DNA of 64,000 nucleotides from Bacillus_P idriensis_A (GTDB taxonomy: Bacteria > Bacillota > Bacilli > Bacillales > Bacillaceae): contig NZ_JBCMYF010000031.1 in assembly GCF_050483325.1 (NCBI RefSeq), forward strand, positions 53,847-117,846. The letters are read 5' to 3'. The notes beneath the pieces are model-generated. The model was not told the origin of the DNA and made no database searches. It was given only the letters and a program-made list of their open reading frames with translations. Numbering within the stretch: the first letter of the stretch is position 1; each line of letters opens with the position of its first letter. Shown here piece after piece: positions 17,693 through 25,999 of this stretch. The translations under genes and the position numbers were made by a program.

Positions 17693-17883
17693 GTTGACCT
17701 CCGTTTAAGTTATGTAATAAAAAAACACAAAGCTTATTATAATAAAAGAGCAAGTCTATAGCTACAAATTTTTACAGTAAAAGTGATAAATTTCTTATTT
17801 TTTGTCATTTATTAGCTTTTTCGAAACAATAATGACAATTATAACAAGGATTTGTAAATTGTGTGTAAATATTTTTCAAACGC
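17693..17883 (-). promoter_or_regulatory. Promoter region of the capsule operon
   Basis: This AT-rich stretch upstream of ywqC carries a TATAAT on the minus strand at 17736-17741, about 45 bases before the start codon. No good -35 hexamer is found at 16-18 bases, so an activator may be needed. No ORF or clear operator was seen. Confidence 0.4.
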
Positions 17884-17914
17884 AAAAAAGAGACCCGCAA
17901 AAAAGCGAATCTCA
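17884..17914 (-). terminator. Terminator of the 43-residue ORF
   Basis: On the minus strand GAGA-tt-CGC pairs with GCG-gg-TCTC around a T6 loop and is followed by six T residues, eight bases after the stop codon of the small gene. It separates that gene from the capsule promoter. Confidence 0.75.
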
Positions 17915-17921
17915 TAACGTA

Positions 17922-18053
17922 TTATAGTCCGTTAATTAAAACGGTTACAAGTGCTGTGCATAAAATTGTCAAAAGTGGAATGGAGACTGTCAGCACGCGC
18001 TTTTTCAGCTCTCTTTTTCTTTCCATTTCTTCTGGTGTAATCCAATGACTCAT
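17922..18053 (-). CDS. Small single-pass membrane protein, 43 residues, unknown
   Basis: ATG at 18053 with GGGGGA ten bases upstream. The protein begins MSHWITPEEMERKRELKKRV and then has one hydrophobic helix of about 20 residues ending LVTVLINGL, so it would sit in the membrane with a charged cytoplasmic N-terminus. It has its own terminator. I do not recognise the family. The ribosome site, terminator and clean membrane profile argue that it is real. Confidence 0.65.
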   Translation of the reverse strand: MSHWITPEEMERKRELKKRVLTVSIPLLTILCTALVTVLINGL

Positions 18054-18160
18054 TTGAATAAATCCCCCTCGAACACTGTCGATATTTGTCTAAATGTTTA
18101 TGTTAATAATATCGGAGGGAGTTATTAATAGTTTAATAGAACTTTAGTCATATGGTGACG

Positions 18161-18192
18161 AAAAAAGTCCGCATATTTTATGTTGCGGACTT
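18161..18192 (-). terminator. Terminator of the 47-residue ORF
   Basis: AAGTCCGC pairs with GCGGACTT around a 12-base loop, followed on the minus strand by a TTTT run. It lies 17 bases after the stop of the small gene at 18210. Confidence 0.8.
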
Positions 18193-18209
18193 CTTTCGGT
18201 GTTAATCTA

Positions 18210-18353
18210 TTAAGATGCGTATACTTTTCTAAATTGAAGAATCAGCTCATCCAGCAGTTCTTTGGTGGTAATTTCATTTGAATGCTCGCCTTTTTGGTAG
18301 GCGTTCATTAAAATTTGCAGAAGTTCTTCTTGTTTAAGGCTGTTTTCTTTCAT
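18210..18353 (-). CDS. Small soluble protein, 47 residues, unknown
   Basis: ATG at 18353 with AAAGGA upstream. The protein starts MKENSLKQEELLQILMNAYQ and ends LDELILQFRKVYAS. It is charged, mostly helical, with no membrane segment. A single gene with its own terminator, it could be a small regulatory or protein-binding factor (SinI/Spo0E-size), but I see no diagnostic motif such as the Spo0E SQELD signature. Function unknown. Confidence 0.6.
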   Translation of the reverse strand: MKENSLKQEELLQILMNAYQKGEHSNEITTKELLDELILQFRKVYAS

Positions 18354-18666
18354 TCTACAAATTTTCCTTTCTTGTTATTTTACAATTTTATACAACAAGC
18401 AGATTATACTGCGTTTTCTGTCGACTGGCAACTATTTATATGGTTCGTGTCGAACTATCTTTTATGTCCCCGAATTTTCTCGAGCCTAAACCTCACTGCC
18501 GAAATTTCCCTTTCCGTTTTATCCTTTGTTCATTATCAGTTATAATGAAAGAATTGACTATGAAAAGCAAAAGCGCCCGTTCAGCTCCGATTCACAGATG
18601 ATGGAACAGGACTAGATGCGCAACAATACTATACTTTCTAATCACTTTATAAAGGAGCGGTGTGCC
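18354..18666. promoter_or_regulatory. Divergent intergenic region upstream of ywqB
   Basis: The region separates the minus-strand 47-residue ORF from ywqB. On the plus strand a TATAAT at 18541-18546 follows a weak TTTATC at 17 bases and is the best promoter candidate for ywqB. Positions 18562-18590 (GAAAAGCAAAAGCGCCCGTT) look like the left end of the intergenic repeat family seen complete at 31.5 kb. AAAGGAG at 18651-18657 is the ywqB ribosome site. Confidence 0.45.
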
Positions 18667-20277
18667 ATGCTTCAGCATGATCTGGATAAAGAGTTGATTC
18701 TGCATGCGGGTGAAGAGCTGCAGGATCAGCTTTCGCCTGAGTTGGAAGACGATCGCAATCTTGTGAAAAAAGGGCTGATGCTATATCGGCAGGGCAGCGT
18801 GTACAACATTAAGATAGATGGACACACAGTGAGTGCCAATGTGCAGGATGTGACGCCTGTTCGGGTTGTGCTTGAGCTTGATTTTTTTACGATGAGCTCA
18901 TGTTCTTGTCCTGCAGCCTTTCCCTGCCGTCATGTTGTGGCTTCCTTTCTTTATTTATATGCAAGCGTCGAACGAGTTGGTACATATTTGGACGCTTGGA
19001 ATGCCAAGACGCAGCAGGCGATTCTTGCCCAGCTGAAGCCTGCAAGTCAGATGATTCCGCCTGTGAGCTGGAAAGATGATTCGCTTTCAAGCTGGCTGTC
19101 GTTTTTTGAGTTTGAATACAAGCGGTGGGCTCAGAATCGGCCGCGGAACATTCAGCAAATTCAGAGCTTGTACAACCATTATTATCCCGTGCTGAAGAAG
19201 AAGGCTCCGAAAGATGCGGACCTCAGACGGTTTTATCTCATCCATGCAAACCTGGCGACATTGTTCTACATGCTTCGTCTACTTAATGAGACGAAACCAA
19301 ATGATCATTTGTTACACCATGTTTATCATTCTTATTTTGAAGAGTGTATTGAATCGATTACATACGAACTGCGGGAGATGCGGAAGTTCGCTTTGCCTTT
19401 CTCTCTGGATTCTCTTTTGGAGGAAAGCATCGAGGTTTTTCATCAGCTGCTTGATGTCAGCAGTTATTTACAGTTTGAACGGATCAGCATTTACCGCGCG
19501 CTTTGGATCGGCCTGCTTAATCGAAAGAAGTGGATCGAGAATGAAGTTGACTGGCTGAATGAGCAATTAAGTGAACGGGATGTGCCTGAATATCGTCTTG
19601 CTTTGATTCATATGGATTTTCTGCAGGGGGATGACGATGCTTTATTTGAGAAGATGAAGGTGTTTAATGATGGAGCGTTTCCGATTTTGTACGATTGGGT
19701 CGGCGATCTTGTTTCCCGGAAAAATTGGAAGCGTGCTTCGAAGTGGTTTACGTATTTGCTTGGGAAATCGGATGCTTTTTTAAACAGTGACATTCCATAT
19801 GAAGAAAAACGCCGTTCGGTTCGTTTTTTCCTTGATATGCTTTCTGATTATTCTAATCAGACCAAGGACGAGCGGCTGTATGAAAATGCCTGCCGAAATC
19901 TGCTTCCTTTCAGCTATGCGGAGTATCATCATTTTCTCGTGAACAAAAAGCAATTCAGAACGTGGGCAGAGTTGCATTTGCTGCTTGGGTTTGAACTGTA
20001 TGAGATTGACCGCGATTTGTTAAAGATGATAGAAAAGGAAAGTCCAGAGTCACTGCTGACAATATATCACCATGCGATACGCCAGGAGATCGCTTTGCGG
20101 ACAAGAACCAACTATAAGCTTGCAGTAAGGTATTTGAAGAAGGCCCGCACTTTATATAAGAAGATAAAGAATGAGACACAATTTGACATCTATCTTGAAA
20201 AGCTTTCACATGAGCACCGGCGCCTGCGTGCTTTTCAAGAGGAGCTGAAGAGAGGAAAGTTGATTCATGCTGAATGA
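18667..20277 (+). CDS. ywqB: SWIM zinc-finger protein YwqB
   Basis: 536 residues from the ATG at 18667 (AGGAG 9 bases upstream). The SWIM finger CSCPAAFPCRH at residues 79-89 gives the CxC-x5-CxH zinc pattern. The remainder is helical and rich in aromatic and charged residues, with no other domain that I recognise. It overlaps ywqA by 11 bases, so the two are translationally coupled. In other bacteria SWIM proteins are found next to or fused with SNF2 ATPases, and a shared DNA-repair or chromatin-like task is generally supposed. The precise function is unknown. Confidence 0.85.
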   Translation: MLQHDLDKELILHAGEELQDQLSPELEDDRNLVKKGLMLYRQGSVYNIKIDGHTVSANVQDVTPVRVVLELDFFTMSSCSCPAAFPCRHVVASFLYLYASVERVGTYLDAWNAKTQQAILAQLKPASQMIPPVSWKDDSLSSWLSFFEFEYKRWAQNRPRNIQQIQSLYNHYYPVLKKKAPKDADLRRFYLIHANLATLFYMLRLLNETKPNDHLLHHVYHSYFEECIESITYELREMRKFALPFSLDSLLEESIEVFHQLLDVSSYLQFERISIYRALWIGLLNRKKWIENEVDWLNEQLSERDVPEYRLALIHMDFLQGDDDALFEKMKVFNDGAFPILYDWVGDLVSRKNWKRASKWFTYLLGKSDAFLNSDIPYEEKRRSVRFFLDMLSDYSNQTKDERLYENACRNLLPFSYAEYHHFLVNKKQFRTWAELHLLLGFELYEIDRDLLKMIEKESPESLLTIYHHAIRQEIALRTRTNYKLAVRYLKKARTLYKKIKNETQFDIYLEKLSHEHRRLRAFQEELKRGKLIHAE

Positions 20278-23023
20278 TTTGAAGATCTCCGTCCATACGG
20301 AACAAATCGAGAATTTTCACTTTTACGTATGGTGCACGACGAAGGATGAGAAAACGCTCGGAACGAATCATATGCGGCGCTACTTGTTCACATGGCATGA
20401 ATCCTCTTTCTTTGGATCGCTGCTTGAAGATGTGAGCTACATCGGCGTCCCTTCTGTTCTGCTGTCTCCGTGGATGATGGTTGAGCTGATTGGAAAAGAT
20501 ACGACAAATTCGCTTGCTGATATTGAGTATAGCGGCGATGCTGTCCCCCTGATTGATGCAGCGGAGGCGATCTATGATTGTATCGTGAACGGCGAGTTTA
20601 TGCCTGATTTCGAACGTTGGAAGAATGGTGCGTTTGGGTGGCGCGATACTGACGGTGAGCTTGAAGGATTTACGGCGGATTGGCTGTCTGCGGCTGTGAA
20701 CGATTTGATTGAGAGGAATTCAGACCTGAAGCGTGCTTGGAGTGACATTGTGGAAGCTTATGCCGCTACTGAGAAGTTTGAGGGGCATTTTCTAGATGAG
20801 CGCGACTGGCTTGAGAAGATCGGCTTCTTAATTGACGATGCTCCGTTTACGATTGGGCTGCGATTAAATGAGCCGGATTATGATGGCGATGATTGGAAGC
20901 TTGAGCTGTTTTTGCGGGACCGGAAAAACCCGGATTCATTTCATCTTTTTCAGGGACTGAAGGATCTGCCGACTCCATGGCGCGGATATATGAACCGGAT
21001 TGAACGCGAGCAGCAGCGCTTTGAGGAAATTGTTCCTTGGCTGTCTTTTCAGAATGGCAACACACATATTACCGAGGATGAGGCGTGGCTTTTTTTAACA
21101 AGTGCGAGTGAAACGTTTGTCAACACCGGCGTTGAGATTCTCCTGCCTTCCTGGTGGCAGGTTGTCCGCGATTCAAAAGTGATGCTGAAGGCGAAGATGT
21201 CGTCGGCCCCGCGCGGACAATCCTTTGTCGGCATGAACTCGCTGATCGATTTCAACTGGCGTTTTGCGACGAATGGTGTTGAGATGAGCGAGGAAGAATT
21301 CATGGGGATGGTGAATGATAACCGCCGCCTTGTGAATTTTAAAGGGCAGTGGATTAAGCTGGATCCTGCATTTATTAAGCATGTGCAGTCGATTTTGAAA
21401 AAAGCCGAAAAAGAAGGGCTGCACTTTTCCGATATTCTGCAGCAGGAGCTTGCTGATGCACGTGATAGTGAGGATGAGGTTCTTGATTCGCGTGCGTTTG
21501 CGAATATTCATATTGAGCTTAGCCGCCAGATGAAGTCGATGCTCCGTCAATTGACAGAGATAACCGATATACCTAAGCATGATGTTCCTTCGACCTTTCA
21601 CGGTGATCTCCGTCCGTATCAGCAGCAAGGTGTTGACTGGCTGCTGTTTCTGCGGAAGTTCCATTTTGGCGCTTGCTTAGCGGACGATATGGGGCTCGGG
21701 AAAACGATACAGATGATTGCTTATTTTGCCTATGTTGTGGAGCACGAAAAACGTGAGGCGCCGTTCCTTATTATTGCGCCAACTTCGGTGCTGGGCAACT
21801 GGCAGAAGGAGATTGAGAAGTTTGCACCTGACTTGAACGTTCATCTTCATTACGGTCCAAATCGGGCTAAAGGCGAAGATTTTCATGTATCGCTGGCCGA
21901 TACGGACATTGTTTTGACGTCATACGGCCTGTCCCATGCGGATCATGAAGAGATTGCTTCCGTTACATGGAGTGCGATTTGTCTGGATGAAGCTCAGAAC
22001 ATCAAAAATGCGCACACGAAACAGTCGAGAGCGATAAGGAAGCTGAAGGGCCATCATCATATCGCTCTGACAGGAACGCCGATGGAAAATCGCTTAACGG
22101 AACTGTGGTCGATTTTTGATTTTATCAATACAGGATTTCTTGGCAGCCTGCATAGTTTCCATAAGCGATTTGTGCTTCCGATTGAGAAAGATCGGGATCC
22201 AGCCATTATAGGAAACCTGCAGCAGCTGATTAAACCGTTCCTGCTGCGCCGGACGAAGCGCGATGAACAGGTCGCGCTGAATCTGCCTGAGAAGCAGGAG
22301 CAGAAAGAGTATATCCCGCTTACAGTTGAGCAGGCTTCGTTGTATGAACAGCTGGTGAAGGATACCTTTGATCAGGTATCACAGCTTGCGGGTATGCAGC
22401 GGAAGGCACTGATTCTAAAGATGCTCGGGAAGCTTAAGCAGATCTGTAATCACCCTGCGCTTTATTTGAAAGAGGAACGTGCAGCGTCCGTGACGACACG
22501 CTCTCATAAAATTGAGAAACTGCTTGAGCTTGTATCGGCGATACGTGAACAAGATGAAAGCTGTTTGATCTTCACGCAGTATATCGGCATGGGTGAGATG
22601 ATTCAATCCTTGCTGGAACGTGAATTTGGAGAGAAAGTTTTGTTCTTAAACGGCAGTGTAGCAAAAGCGGCGCGCGACAAGATGGTGGAGCAGTTCCAGA
22701 ATAAAGAGTATTCGATCTTGATCTTGTCTTTGAAGGCTGGCGGAACTGGATTGAACTTAACCGCTGCAAACCATGTCGTTCACTATGACCGCTGGTGGAA
22801 CCCGGCCGTTGAGAATCAGGCAACAGACCGCGCATATCGCATTGGCCAAAACCGATTTGTCCATGTGCATAAGCTGATTACAACCGGTACGATCGAAGAA
22901 AAGATTGATGGCATGCTGGATAAAAAGCAATCCTTGAATGATGAAATCATCCAAAGCGAGAGCTGGATCACAGAGCTGTCCACAGACGAACTGGAAGAGC
23001 TCTTCACCCTCTCCATGAGCTAG
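20267..23023 (+). CDS. ywqA: SNF2/Rad54-family DNA-dependent ATPase YwqA
   Basis: 918 residues. The N-terminal ~440 residues form the bacterial SNF2 accessory region. The ATPase core follows: LADDMGLGKTIQ (motif I), IIAPTSVLGNWQKE (Ia), LDEAQNIKN (DExx box), ALTGTPMENRL (III), then helicase C-terminal motifs FTQYIGMGEMI, LSLKAGGTGLNL and DRAYRIGQ. Such enzymes move along double-stranded DNA and remodel bound proteins without strand separation. It is paired with the SWIM protein YwqB. Gene position beside ywqC-D-E is the same as in B. subtilis, so this is old synteny, not recent gain. Confidence 0.95.
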   Translation: MLNDLKISVHTEQIENFHFYVWCTTKDEKTLGTNHMRRYLFTWHESSFFGSLLEDVSYIGVPSVLLSPWMMVELIGKDTTNSLADIEYSGDAVPLIDAAEAIYDCIVNGEFMPDFERWKNGAFGWRDTDGELEGFTADWLSAAVNDLIERNSDLKRAWSDIVEAYAATEKFEGHFLDERDWLEKIGFLIDDAPFTIGLRLNEPDYDGDDWKLELFLRDRKNPDSFHLFQGLKDLPTPWRGYMNRIEREQQRFEEIVPWLSFQNGNTHITEDEAWLFLTSASETFVNTGVEILLPSWWQVVRDSKVMLKAKMSSAPRGQSFVGMNSLIDFNWRFATNGVEMSEEEFMGMVNDNRRLVNFKGQWIKLDPAFIKHVQSILKKAEKEGLHFSDILQQELADARDSEDEVLDSRAFANIHIELSRQMKSMLRQLTEITDIPKHDVPSTFHGDLRPYQQQGVDWLLFLRKFHFGACLADDMGLGKTIQMIAYFAYVVEHEKREAPFLIIAPTSVLGNWQKEIEKFAPDLNVHLHYGPNRAKGEDFHVSLADTDIVLTSYGLSHADHEEIASVTWSAICLDEAQNIKNAHTKQSRAIRKLKGHHHIALTGTPMENRLTELWSIFDFINTGFLGSLHSFHKRFVLPIEKDRDPAIIGNLQQLIKPFLLRRTKRDEQVALNLPEKQEQKEYIPLTVEQASLYEQLVKDTFDQVSQLAGMQRKALILKMLGKLKQICNHPALYLKEERAASVTTRSHKIEKLLELVSAIREQDESCLIFTQYIGMGEMIQSLLEREFGEKVLFLNGSVAKAARDKMVEQFQNKEYSILILSLKAGGTGLNLTAANHVVHYDRWWNPAVENQATDRAYRIGQNRFVHVHKLITTGTIEEKIDGMLDKKQSLNDEIIQSESWITELSTDELEELFTLSMS

Positions 23024-23035
23024 GAGGCGCACGAC

Positions 23036-23131
23036 ATGAGCAAGAAAAAAGAAGACGGCGTGAAAAAGGAAACAATGAGTGCAGAGTGGAAGAAGCTGTA
23101 TGAGTTGATTAGTAAAAAGGTCGGGAAATAG
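23036..23131 (+). CDS. Small basic protein, 31 residues, downstream of ywqA
   Basis: GGAGG lies 8 bases before the ATG at 23036, twelve bases after the ywqA stop. The protein is MSKKKEDGVKKETMSAEWKK plus LYELISKKVGK, highly charged. A terminator follows at 23145, so it is the last gene of the ywqBA transcript. No family recognised; ribosome site, spacing and terminator support translation. Confidence 0.55.
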   Translation: MSKKKEDGVKKETMSAEWKKLYELISKKVGK

Positions 23132-23144
23132 GTTTTTGTTAGGG

Positions 23145-23171
23145 CCAGTCCAGGGTTGGGCTGGTTTTTTT
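23145..23171 (+). terminator. Terminator of ywqB-ywqA
   Basis: CCAGTCC pairs with GGGCTGG (one G-U) around a 6-base loop and is followed by seven T residues, 14 bases after the small ORF's stop. Confidence 0.8.
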
Positions 23172-23238
23172 ATGTGCAGTTGGGTATTTAGAGGGTTTGG
23201 GTGGTGCTGTTGGTATGGAAATTCTGTTCGGAAGTTGG

Positions 23239-23351
23239 TTTACTTTCCAAAATGGGGGCTTTACTTTCCAGAATGGCTCTTTTACTAGCGGGAATGGGAG
23301 AAATACTTGCCAGTTTAGAGGAAATACTTTCTTTTTTCCATTCACCTCCTA
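23239..23351 (-). repeat. 21-bp-periodic intergenic repeat, copy A
   Basis: On the plus strand TTTACTTTCC, CTTTACTTTCC, TTTTACTAGCG, ATACTTGCC and ATACTTTC recur every 21-22 bases, ending in CTTTCTTTTTTCC and CACCTCCTA. Read on the minus strand the unit starts with TAGGAGGTGA, then ATGGAAAAAAGAAAGTA. In this copy an ATG follows the Shine-Dalgarno-like sequence and opens an 8-codon frame. Related copies are at 27.2-27.8 kb and 59.2-59.5 kb. Confidence 0.8.
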
Positions 23352-23378
23352 ATTGGACACAAAAAAATCAACCCACTT

Positions 23379-23870
23379 TTAAGGCTGATTCATCTCATGT
23401 AATTTAAAAATTTCAATTTCGTGCTCTGCTGATTTTTGCTTCAAGTATTTGAGTTCCATGCGCTGATAGGACATTTCTTTGAGAAGCGCCACGTCTCTAG
23501 TTTCGCTTTTTGCTTCGTTATCATCGATCTTGCCTTCTAAAATGGCCATCTCTTTAAGTAATTCAGATCGCATCTCTGACATATCTGTTTTTAGACTTGT
23601 AACGTTTGTTTTCAAATTTGTAACATCTGTTTTTAGAGTCGACACATCCGCTTTCACTTCTATCATGTCTGTTTTCAGGGTTGAGACGTCGGATTTTAGA
23701 CTTGAGACGTCCGCTTTCAAATTCGAAACATCCGCTTTTACTTGTGTCACGTCTGTTTTCAGGGTTGAGACATCTTGCTTTAGTACGGCTATGTCTGTTT
23801 TCATCTCAGACACATCTACTCTTATCCCGTCGATACCAGTGAGAATTCGGGTTACCATCTCTTCATTCAT
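23379..23870 (-). CDS. Heptad-repeat coiled-coil protein, unknown function
   Basis: 163 residues; ATG with GGGAGG upstream. Residues 15-100 are consecutive seven-residue units of the type DVSTLKT / DVTQVKA / DVSNLKA, with V and L at the core positions, predicting one long parallel coiled coil. The tail (KYLKQKSAEHEIEIFKLHEM) is also helical. The DNA shows the same 21-bp periodicity, so the repeat number may vary between strains by slippage. No membrane or catalytic segment. Similar proteins occur in Bacillus and are generally uncharacterised. Confidence 0.7.
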   Translation of the reverse strand: MNEEMVTRILTGIDGIRVDVSEMKTDIAVLKQDVSTLKTDVTQVKADVSNLKADVSSLKSDVSTLKTDMIEVKADVSTLKTDVTNLKTNVTSLKTDMSEMRSELLKEMAILEGKIDDNEAKSETRDVALLKEMSYQRMELKYLKQKSAEHEIEIFKLHEMNQP

Positions 23871-23924
23871 CAGTTGATACCTCCCTTTCTTTGTTTTATT
23901 ATATCCTACTTATCCCGTCTTAAG

Positions 23925-23949
23925 AAAGAACCAGCCGGAAAAATCCGGC
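23925..23949 (-). terminator. Terminator downstream of ssbB
   Basis: AGCCGGA pairs perfectly with TCCGGCT around an A/T tetraloop (23931-23948), followed on the minus strand by GGTTCTTTCTT. It lies about 65 bases after the ssbB stop. Confidence 0.7.
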
Positions 23950-24012
23950 TAGTTAAGTGAGGAAACGGGGAGTTCCTTGATTCTGTTTCTGTGAGGGGTT
24001 TAGAGGGGTTTG

Positions 24013-24360
24013 TTATTTTTCCGTTACTGCGAGTTCACGGGTTTTTCCGCCCATGAAGCGAACGGAGTCTGCGACGACTTCTGTGACGTAGACGCGCCTG
24101 CCTTCTGAGTTTTCGTAGTTGCGGGTCTGGATGCGTCCGGATACGCCTACGATTGAGCCCTTTCGGCAATAGTTGGCGGTGTTTTCTGCTGTTTTTCGCC
24201 ACAAGGTGCAGTTGACGAAGTCTGTGTCCATGTCACCCGCTGCGTTTTTAAATGCTCGGCTCACTGCCAGTGTGATGCTTGCGACAGGCGCTCCTTCGGC
24301 TGTGTAGCGCATTTCAGGATCCTTTGTTAACCTTCCGACCAGCGTGACTGAGTTTATCAC
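24013..24360 (-). CDS. ssbB: Competence-type single-stranded DNA-binding protein
   Basis: 115 residues: an OB-fold starting MINSVTLVGRLTKDPEMRYT with FVNCTLWRKTAENTANYC and VSGRIQTRNYEN, but without the long Gly-rich/acidic tail of SsbA. Length and gene neighbourhood (ywpF-ywpG-ssbB) match B. subtilis SsbB (YwpH), which protects incoming single strands during transformation. A perfect two-part ComK box lies 67 bases upstream of the start. AGGAGGAATTAG precedes the initiation codon. Confidence 0.93.
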   Translation of the reverse strand: MINSVTLVGRLTKDPEMRYTAEGAPVASITLAVSRAFKNAAGDMDTDFVNCTLWRKTAENTANYCRKGSIVGVSGRIQTRNYENSEGRRVYVTEVVADSVRFMGGKTRELAVTEK

Positions 24361-24426
24361 CTAATTCCTCCTCTCATTAGCTTACAAGGCTATTGTAGCG
24401 GGTATTTGGAATTAGGAAAAATCTTG

Positions 24427-24460
24427 AAAATGATGTTTTCATGCTGGAAAAAGTGATTTT
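24427..24460 (-). promoter_or_regulatory. ComK box upstream of ssbB
   Basis: Two perfect AT-boxes AAAA-N5-TTTT (24427-24439 and 24448-24460) are separated by exactly 8 bases, that is 21 bp centre to centre. This is the short-spacer arrangement bound by the competence regulator ComK. Position 67-100 bases before the ssbB start fits activation of that gene. Confidence 0.85.
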
Positions 24461-24517
24461 CCTAACAGGATTTTGGTTTTTTCTAAGAGAATTTAGCAGG
24501 ATTCACTCTGTATGCTG

Positions 24518-24916
24518 CTATTTTCTATGTAACTGAAATAAATAGGATTGCTGTTCAAGGCCAGAAAAAGTGATGCTTTGAAGAATAGCTTGAAATGATT
24601 GTGATGCGATGAGTTCATTTTGAATGGGTGTTTCTTCATAACGTTTGGTTTCGTCCGTCCATAGGAATGATTGAATGGACATTTCATTTTTCAGCAAATC
24701 AAAAAGAATTCGTACGATTTGATGCTTGTCTTTTGTTTCATATAATATTTCTACTGATGCTTCCCTGTTCACTTGGAAGTGGTAATACTTCGTTTTTCCT
24801 GCAGTAATCTCCCCTACTCTTAATAATAATGGCTTGTCTTCTAAACTTTCTCTTACCATTTCACCAGTTGTCTGCAGATCTTTAACCGAAATTGTTTTTA
24901 ACTTAATCGTCTCCAT
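24518..24916 (-). CDS. ywpG: YwpG-like protein
   Basis: 132 residues, soluble, starting METIKLKTISVKDLQTTGEM. No catalytic motif is evident. It sits between ssbB and ywpF, the place of ywpG in B. subtilis, and has a similar length. Its 3' end is near the ComK box, so it is not in the ssbB transcript. The name rests on synteny and size and less on remembered sequence; the function is unknown. Confidence 0.6.
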   Translation of the reverse strand: METIKLKTISVKDLQTTGEMVRESLEDKPLLLRVGEITAGKTKYYHFQVNREASVEILYETKDKHQIVRILFDLLKNEMSIQSFLWTDETKRYEETPIQNELIASQSFQAILQSITFSGLEQQSYLFQLHRK

Positions 24917-25118
24917 AGATCAGCCTCATTTCTTAAAGTTTGCTATTTTACCATAGCAAATTATATGGTTTGTGGAAAACTTCAAATATAGGCATTTTTA
25001 CTTATTCATTGTAATATTTTGTATTATTCCTGCTGTTTCCTCTTTTTCCCTCTTATTTTCAATTAGGGAATTGATCCATTCTGCTCATCCCTCGATTTGG
25101 TCTCCCGCTATGCCTGTA

Positions 25119-25127
25119 TGGTATAAT
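25119..25127 (+). promoter_or_regulatory. Extended -10 promoter of ywpF
   Basis: TGGTATAAT, a perfect -10 with the TGn extension, lies about 50 bases before the ywpF start. No good -35 hexamer is seen, which is usual for extended -10 promoters. Confidence 0.6.
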
Positions 25128-25175
25128 GTAACAATAACCGCACAGGAACAATAAACTGGACCAAGGAGGGTATTT

Positions 25176-25631
25176 ATGAAAACGTTTAGACTCGTAGGGC
25201 TGACGATTGAAGTACAGGGAGAAAATGGTGCTCGTTTTGAAGAGATTCCCTTATCAGACGGACTGATCATCAACAAAGAAGACGGGGAAAATCACTGGAT
25301 GATTGAGGCTCTTTTAAAAGAGGAACACCGCTCATACTTTGAATCGCTCTCTCAGGAGAAACAAGAACTGCCTCTTTATGTGACGATTTCCAAGAAAACC
25401 AACAAACCCGCCGAGATCAAGGCGAAGATTAAATCCATCATGGTCCTTGAAGAACATATATCTGTCTTATTTGAAGGGCGCATGCTTGCACGAAAATCAA
25501 AGCACGAGCCTGAAAAGCTGCTTGAAGACCTGCTGACAAAAGGTCTGGAGGGTGATGACCTCAAGCAGGCTTTCACACAAAAACTAAATGAACAAAGAGA
25601 ATTACACGTGAAAAAGTCCGCTCAAATGTAA
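25176..25631 (+). CDS. ywpF: YwpF family protein
   Basis: 151 residues starting MKTFRLVGLTIEVQGENGAR with LSDGLIINKEDGENHWMIEA, which I recognise as the YwpF-like family of Bacillus. It is soluble with a helical, charged C-terminus. AAGGAGGG precedes the ATG. The terminator after it is shared with the converging lipoprotein gene. Function is not known. Confidence 0.8.
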   Translation: MKTFRLVGLTIEVQGENGARFEEIPLSDGLIINKEDGENHWMIEALLKEEHRSYFESLSQEKQELPLYVTISKKTNKPAEIKAKIKSIMVLEEHISVLFEGRMLARKSKHEPEKLLEDLLTKGLEGDDLKQAFTQKLNEQRELHVKKSAQM

Positions 25632-25643
25632 GCGGACTTTTTT
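25611..25643. terminator. Bidirectional terminator between ywpF and the lipoprotein gene
   Basis: AAAAAGTCCGCT pairs with AGCGGACTTTTTT around an 8-base loop. The stem overlaps the ywpF stop codon, with T tracts on both strands serving the two convergent genes. Confidence 0.85.
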
Positions 25644-25645
25644 CT

Positions 25646-25909
25646 TTACTTGTTATCTTCTTCCAACTCATTTTCGTCTTTTTGCATGTCGTCTTCCATT
25701 TTGTGCTCATCTTCCTGCATGTCTTCTTCCATGTCCTGCTCCATATCCTTCTCTGTTTCATCCTCAGCAGGAGGTGTCTCATCATTCGGCACTTCTTCTT
25801 CCATATTGTTATCTTCTGGCGGTGCAGGATCCTGATCATCCGCACAGCCCGCTATCAGCATAGCTGCAAGTAATGTACCTGAAATTTTAAGTAACCATTT
25901 AGTGTTCAT
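25646..25909 (-). CDS. Small acidic lipoprotein
   Basis: 87 residues. The N-terminus MNTKWLLKISGTLLAAMLIAGC is a lipoprotein signal peptide with lipobox LIAG-C, so the mature protein starts at Cys22 and is anchored on the outside of the membrane. The rest is a low-complexity acidic chain of Glu, Asp, Met and Gln without a fold that I recognise. AAAGGGG precedes the ATG. It could bind cations or serve as a spacer; function unknown. Confidence 0.75.
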   Translation of the reverse strand: MNTKWLLKISGTLLAAMLIAGCADDQDPAPPEDNNMEEEVPNDETPPAEDETEKDMEQDMEEDMQEDEHKMEDDMQKDENELEEDNK

Positions 25910-25999
25910 GAATATGCCCCTTTCTGGATTGGACCTCGCTTATTCGGTCGTGGTTAGGGTGCCCAGAGTTTTTGGGATTATACTTGTGTAGTGTTGGTA

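Noticed and set aside
18562..18600. Possible regulatory RNA upstream of ywqB
   Set aside because: It matches the left end of the dispersed AGAAAAGCGG repeat, so a repeat remnant is the simpler explanation.
21173..21664. 163-codon minus-strand frame inside ywqA
   Set aside because: Antisense shadow of a well-supported SNF2 gene.
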